From NCBI GenBank assembly GCA_900551535.1, contig URWJ01000060.1, forward strand, positions 1 through 8,192: DNA of 8,192 bases, read 5' to 3'. Positions 5,764-8,192 of the stretch are shown one piece after another (the first letter of the stretch is position 1; each line of letters starts with the position of its first letter). This DNA is from an uncultured Granulicatella sp. GTDB lineage: Bacteria; Bacillota; Bacilli; Lactobacillales; Aerococcaceae. A model generated the notes under the pieces. It searched no databases and had not been told where the DNA came from. It saw only the letters and a list, made by a program, of their open reading frames with translations. The translations under genes were made by a program, and so were the position numbers.

Positions 5764-6829
5764 GAGTCAGTACTCCTTTTATCAAATTTGGATATTACAT
5801 GCGATCAAGTCGTATGGTGTGGTTCCGTTAAATCGATTATATCGTATTTTAACGGGAAATCGTACCATGTCGACTTTAATTGGCGTGACAGAAGATAAAA
5901 CTGAAGTATTTTTTGCTAGTTTACCTCATTTAAAAGAAGAGTACTTTCATCAGTTAGTAGATGGATTCTTCCGTGAAGGAATAGTTAGCGAAAATGAATC
6001 AGGCATAGTGCTACTGAAAGATATTCCGGAGTTTTCGCTTGTGACAAACGGAAGCCATCCCGTCAATTACTTGATGCATCCATATTCGTTTGTGCAATTA
6101 CGAGATGTGATAAGACTTTGGGTCGAATGGATTAGTTACCACCGCTATGAAGAAACAAGCTATCGTCCTTTAATTCAAAATGTATGGTTACAGCAATTAT
6201 TTAAGCGATGGTATAAAGAAGAAAAAGAGAACATTACGTCCGTTTGGTTTAGTAGTGTTGTTGAAGAGTTCAAGGTTTGGGCGGATAAACAAGATGAATC
6301 TGTGAAAGGGCATTGGATAGGGCTTTTTAATGGAGCTAAGTCGACAGCAGCTCTAGAAGATGAGCTCGTTTCGTTATGGGAATTTACCACGGTTGAAGAC
6401 TGTGAACCTCTTTCAAGATTAGTCTTTATGAAATGGGTGAGTGATGTCTTTGAGGAACCTGAAAATTCTCCAATCACTTATGGATGGTTTTCTAAAATGT
6501 TTGAATGGATTTCTCATGAAACGAGTTCCGTTCAAGAAACAGTTCGTCTATTTGAAAAAGGATTAAAACGAACGGAGATTGCACGTCTACGTAAACTCAA
6601 AGAAAGCACGATTAACGATCATCTTTTAAAGCATTTGTTACTTACTAAAGATGCATTTTATAAACGTGTAGAAGAAACGAAGGCTGCCGTAGCGTACAAA
6701 GAACTTTTCGAAAACGAGCAGTATCCAAAGTATAAAGAGGCTAAAGACCAGTTTGAAGCAGAAGGGAAAAAACTGGATTTCTTCTTATTCAGATACTATC
6801 AAATCAAGGCCTTAAAGGAGCGTGAATGA
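5762..6829 (+). CDS. ypbB: YpbB-family helix-turn-helix protein, RecQ partner gene
   Basis: This 355-residue protein matches the YpbB family, encoded just before recQ/recS in many Bacillales and Lactobacillales; its biochemical role is not known to me. The N-terminal part (about 1-85) is predicted helical and wing-like. The middle (105-250) is tryptophan-rich and helical, with no enzyme motif. A helix-turn-helix at about 258-292 (ETVRLFEKGLKRTEIARLRKLKES..., then TINDHLLKHL) resembles the HTH_40 type found at the C-terminus of some RecQ helicases. The tail (300-355) is charged. There is no signal peptide or membrane segment. The gene starts on the CATG shared with fer, with ribosome binding site AAAGAGAGGA. 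Its TGA is one base before the recQ start, so it probably forms an operon with recQ and acts with it on DNA (inference). Confidence 0.8.
   Translation: MSQYSFYQIWILHAIKSYGVVPLNRLYRILTGNRTMSTLIGVTEDKTEVFFASLPHLKEEYFHQLVDGFFREGIVSENESGIVLLKDIPEFSLVTNGSHPVNYLMHPYSFVQLRDVIRLWVEWISYHRYEETSYRPLIQNVWLQQLFKRWYKEEKENITSVWFSSVVEEFKVWADKQDESVKGHWIGLFNGAKSTAALEDELVSLWEFTTVEDCEPLSRLVFMKWVSDVFEEPENSPITYGWFSKMFEWISHETSSVQETVRLFEKGLKRTEIARLRKLKESTINDHLLKHLLLTKDAFYKRVEETKAAVAYKELFENEQYPKYKEAKDQFEAEGKKLDFFLFRYYQIKALKERE
5773..5780 (-). promoter_or_regulatory. Ribosome binding site of fer, inside ypbB
   Basis: Read on the minus strand, AAAAGGAG lies nine bases before the fer ATG (5763-5761). It falls within ypbB codons 4-7, so the fer leader is antisense to the start of ypbB. 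Confidence 0.75.
5836..5841 (-). promoter_or_regulatory. Possible -10 element for fer within ypbB
   Basis: The minus strand carries a perfect TATAAT, 72 bases before the fer start codon. No good -35 is seen at 16-18 bases (TACGAT at 17), and there is no extended TG motif, so this rests on the -10 alone. With fer and ypbB overlapping at their starts, the fer promoter must lie inside ypbB. Confidence 0.3.
6814..6820 (+). promoter_or_regulatory. Ribosome binding site of recQ
   Basis: AAAGGAG within the last codons of ypbB lies ten bases before the recQ ATG at 6831. It supports that start and translation of recQ from the ypbB message. Confidence 0.65.
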
Positions 6830-6830
6830 C

Positions 6831-8192
6831 ATGGATCCAATATTGAATCGATTCGGATATGATGAGTTCCGAGAAGGACAACAGGAAGTCATCACGGCTC
6901 TTGAGGAAGGGCATGATGCGATTGCGATTTTACCAACAGGAAATGGAAAATCGTTTATTTATCAATATATCGGCGTTAAAGAAAAGTGTAGAGTGGTTAT
7001 TGTATCTCCGTTGATTGCTTTAATGGTCGACCAAGTCGCTAGTTTAAAGCAGCTCGGTATGCATAGAGCAGTGTCCATCACGTCTCTTATGTCAGAGTCT
7101 GAGAAGAATTATATTTTAAGTACGTTAAATGAGTATCAATTTATTTTTGTTTCTCCGGAGATGCTACAAGCGCCAAGATTCTTTAAGCAATTATCAAAAC
7201 TGGAAATAGGCTTGCTCGTTGTCGATGAGGCGCATTGTATTTCACAGTGGGGATATGACTTTAGAAGCGATTACCTATTTATTGGTAAGATGAGAAAGAG
7301 TTTAGGAAGTCCAAGAACGTTAGCGTTAACGGCAACAGCTACGAGTCAAGTGATTCATGATATTTATACTTTCTTAGGGCTAGATAAGAACAAAACGACT
7401 TATTTCCAAGGACATGCCTTCTTGAAGAACCGTGAAATTGATGTCATTGTGGTTGAAGGACTTCGTAGCAAGATGCTTAGTGAATTATTGAAGCGTGTGG
7501 AATATCCTTGTATCGTGTATGCCTCAACAATTAAAGAGATTGAAGGGTTAAAAGAATCCCTTCAGGAGGAAGGATTTACAAAAATCGATACCTTCCATTC
7601 CAAGAGACATAGTAGCGACCGTCAAACGATTCAGCAGAAATTCTTTAGAGGAGAACTGAATATCTTATTAGCGACAAGTGCATTTGGAATGGGCATTAAT
7701 CAGTCCAATATTCGAACGATTATTCATTACCAACTTCCTCAAACGCTTGAAGATTATGTACAACAAATTGGCCGAGCTGGAAGAGACTTGCAGTTTAGTC
7801 GTTGCGTTGCCTTTGTTCATCCGGACGATTTTCCGCAGATGAGCCGTAAAATTGAACGGTCCTATGAAGTGGAGGACGTGGAAGAAACAGAACTGCATCA
7901 AAATATAAAAGAAATTGCAGAGGCTTTCCATTGGAATAATGAACAAAAGAATGAATTTATAAAAATGCAACGAGGACGTAAATTAAAGCAATTGCGACAG
8001 ATTGAAGAATTTGCGACCACGAGTCAGTGTAAAGAACAGTACTTAGCACAGTTCTTTGGAGAAAATCGAACAGAGCCGTGTGGGAAGTGCAGTAGTTGCA
8101 GGCATCTTGATTTATTTTTACTGAATGTAACTGAAATTTGGAATGAAGAAGAAAATGGAAAAAACACCTTCGAAGAAAGCTTTAAGAAATTA
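6831..8192 (+). CDS. recQ: ATP-dependent DNA helicase RecQ, RecS-like (3' end beyond window)
   Basis: The frame is open from ATG 6831 to the window edge, giving 454 residues without a stop. It is a superfamily 2, 3'-to-5' DNA helicase used in recombination and fork repair. Motifs in order: motif 0 FGYDEFREGQQEVI (8-21), Walker A LPTGNGKS (34-41), Ia VSPLIALMVDQV (58-69), II DEAHCISQWGYDFRSDY (132-148), III LALTATAT (164-171), IV CIVYAS (227-232), V ATSAFGMGIN (281-290), VI QQIGRAGRD (311-319). The zinc site of the RecQ C-terminal region is C400, C417, C420 and C423. The visible tail (424-454) does not resemble the winged helix or HRDC of long RecQ, so this is probably the short RecS form (496 residues in B. 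subtilis). It follows ypbB by one base. Confidence 0.95.
   Translation, partial: MDPILNRFGYDEFREGQQEVITALEEGHDAIAILPTGNGKSFIYQYIGVKEKCRVVIVSPLIALMVDQVASLKQLGMHRAVSITSLMSESEKNYILSTLNEYQFIFVSPEMLQAPRFFKQLSKLEIGLLVVDEAHCISQWGYDFRSDYLFIGKMRKSLGSPRTLALTATATSQVIHDIYTFLGLDKNKTTYFQGHAFLKNREIDVIVVEGLRSKMLSELLKRVEYPCIVYASTIKEIEGLKESLQEEGFTKIDTFHSKRHSSDRQTIQQKFFRGELNILLATSAFGMGINQSNIRTIIHYQLPQTLEDYVQQIGRAGRDLQFSRCVAFVHPDDFPQMSRKIERSYEVEDVEETELHQNIKEIAEAFHWNNEQKNEFIKMQRGRKLKQLRQIEEFATTSQCKEQYLAQFFGENRTEPCGKCSSCRHLDLFLLNVTEIWNEEENGKNTFEESFKKL

Noticed and set aside
6175..6477. 100-codon minus-strand frame inside ypbB
   Set aside because: Serine-rich shadow of a well-supported plus-strand gene, with no ribosome site noticed.
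6940..6954. Walker A of RecQ reading LPTGNGKS as a loss of function
   Set aside because: The residue at N38 is a variable position of the loop; the invariant G, K40 and S41 are present and all other motifs are intact.
7668..7970. 100-codon minus-strand frame inside recQ
   Set aside because: It is antisense to conserved helicase motifs V and VI and the downstream region; the translation resembles no family I know.
5762..8192. ypbB-recQ as an anti-phage defence system
   Set aside because: RecQ-like helicases occur in defence loci, but the surrounding genes here are core and syntenic, with no nuclease, effector or mobility gene nearby.

Overview
The window is an ordinary, densely packed stretch of core chromosome from a low-GC Gram-positive bacterium. 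The evidence for this is the AT-rich codon use, strong AAAGGAG/GAGG-type Shine-Dalgarno sites, GTG and TTG starts, and proteins closest in kind to Bacillus/Lactobacillales families (XerD, DeoB, trimeric PNP, RibT, ScpA/ScpB, RluB, one-cluster ferredoxin, YpbB, RecS-like RecQ). The best guess is Lactobacillales, perhaps near Carnobacteriaceae or Aerococcaceae; the genus cannot be fixed by eye.

Layout. Positions 1-29 hold the last codons of an upstream gene, probably a Fur-family repressor. A long rightward run follows: xerD (33-917), deoB (941-2110), punA (2130-2945), ribT (2972-3349), scpA (3337-4098), scpB (4091-4711) and rluB (4720-5445). Gaps are at most about 26 bases, and ribT/scpA and scpA/scpB overlap. 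A 13-bp hairpin at 5474-5502 with T-rich flanks on both sides closes this run and also ends the leftward ferredoxin gene fer (5509-5763). Rightward ypbB (5762-6829) begins on the same CATG as fer, and recQ (6831 to the edge) follows it directly.

How the genes work together. PunA splits purine nucleosides to base plus (deoxy)ribose-1-phosphate, and DeoB converts that to the 5-phosphate, so they form a two-step salvage pair. XerD (dimer resolution at dif) and ScpA/ScpB (kleisin and kite subunits of SMC condensin) both serve chromosome segregation. RluB modifies 23S rRNA. YpbB and RecQ are a conserved pair probably acting on DNA.

Four starts differ from, or need an argument beyond, the longest reading frame: deoB at 941, ribT at TTG 2972, scpB at GTG 4091, rluB at GTG 4720. 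No tRNA, rRNA, CRISPR, insertion sequence, prophage or defence island was seen, and no stretch over 300 bases lacks a gene. I did not find a clearly new system. The points most worth a second look are the fer/ypbB start codons sharing bases, the degenerate acetyl-CoA loop of RibT, and the YpbB-RecQ pair.
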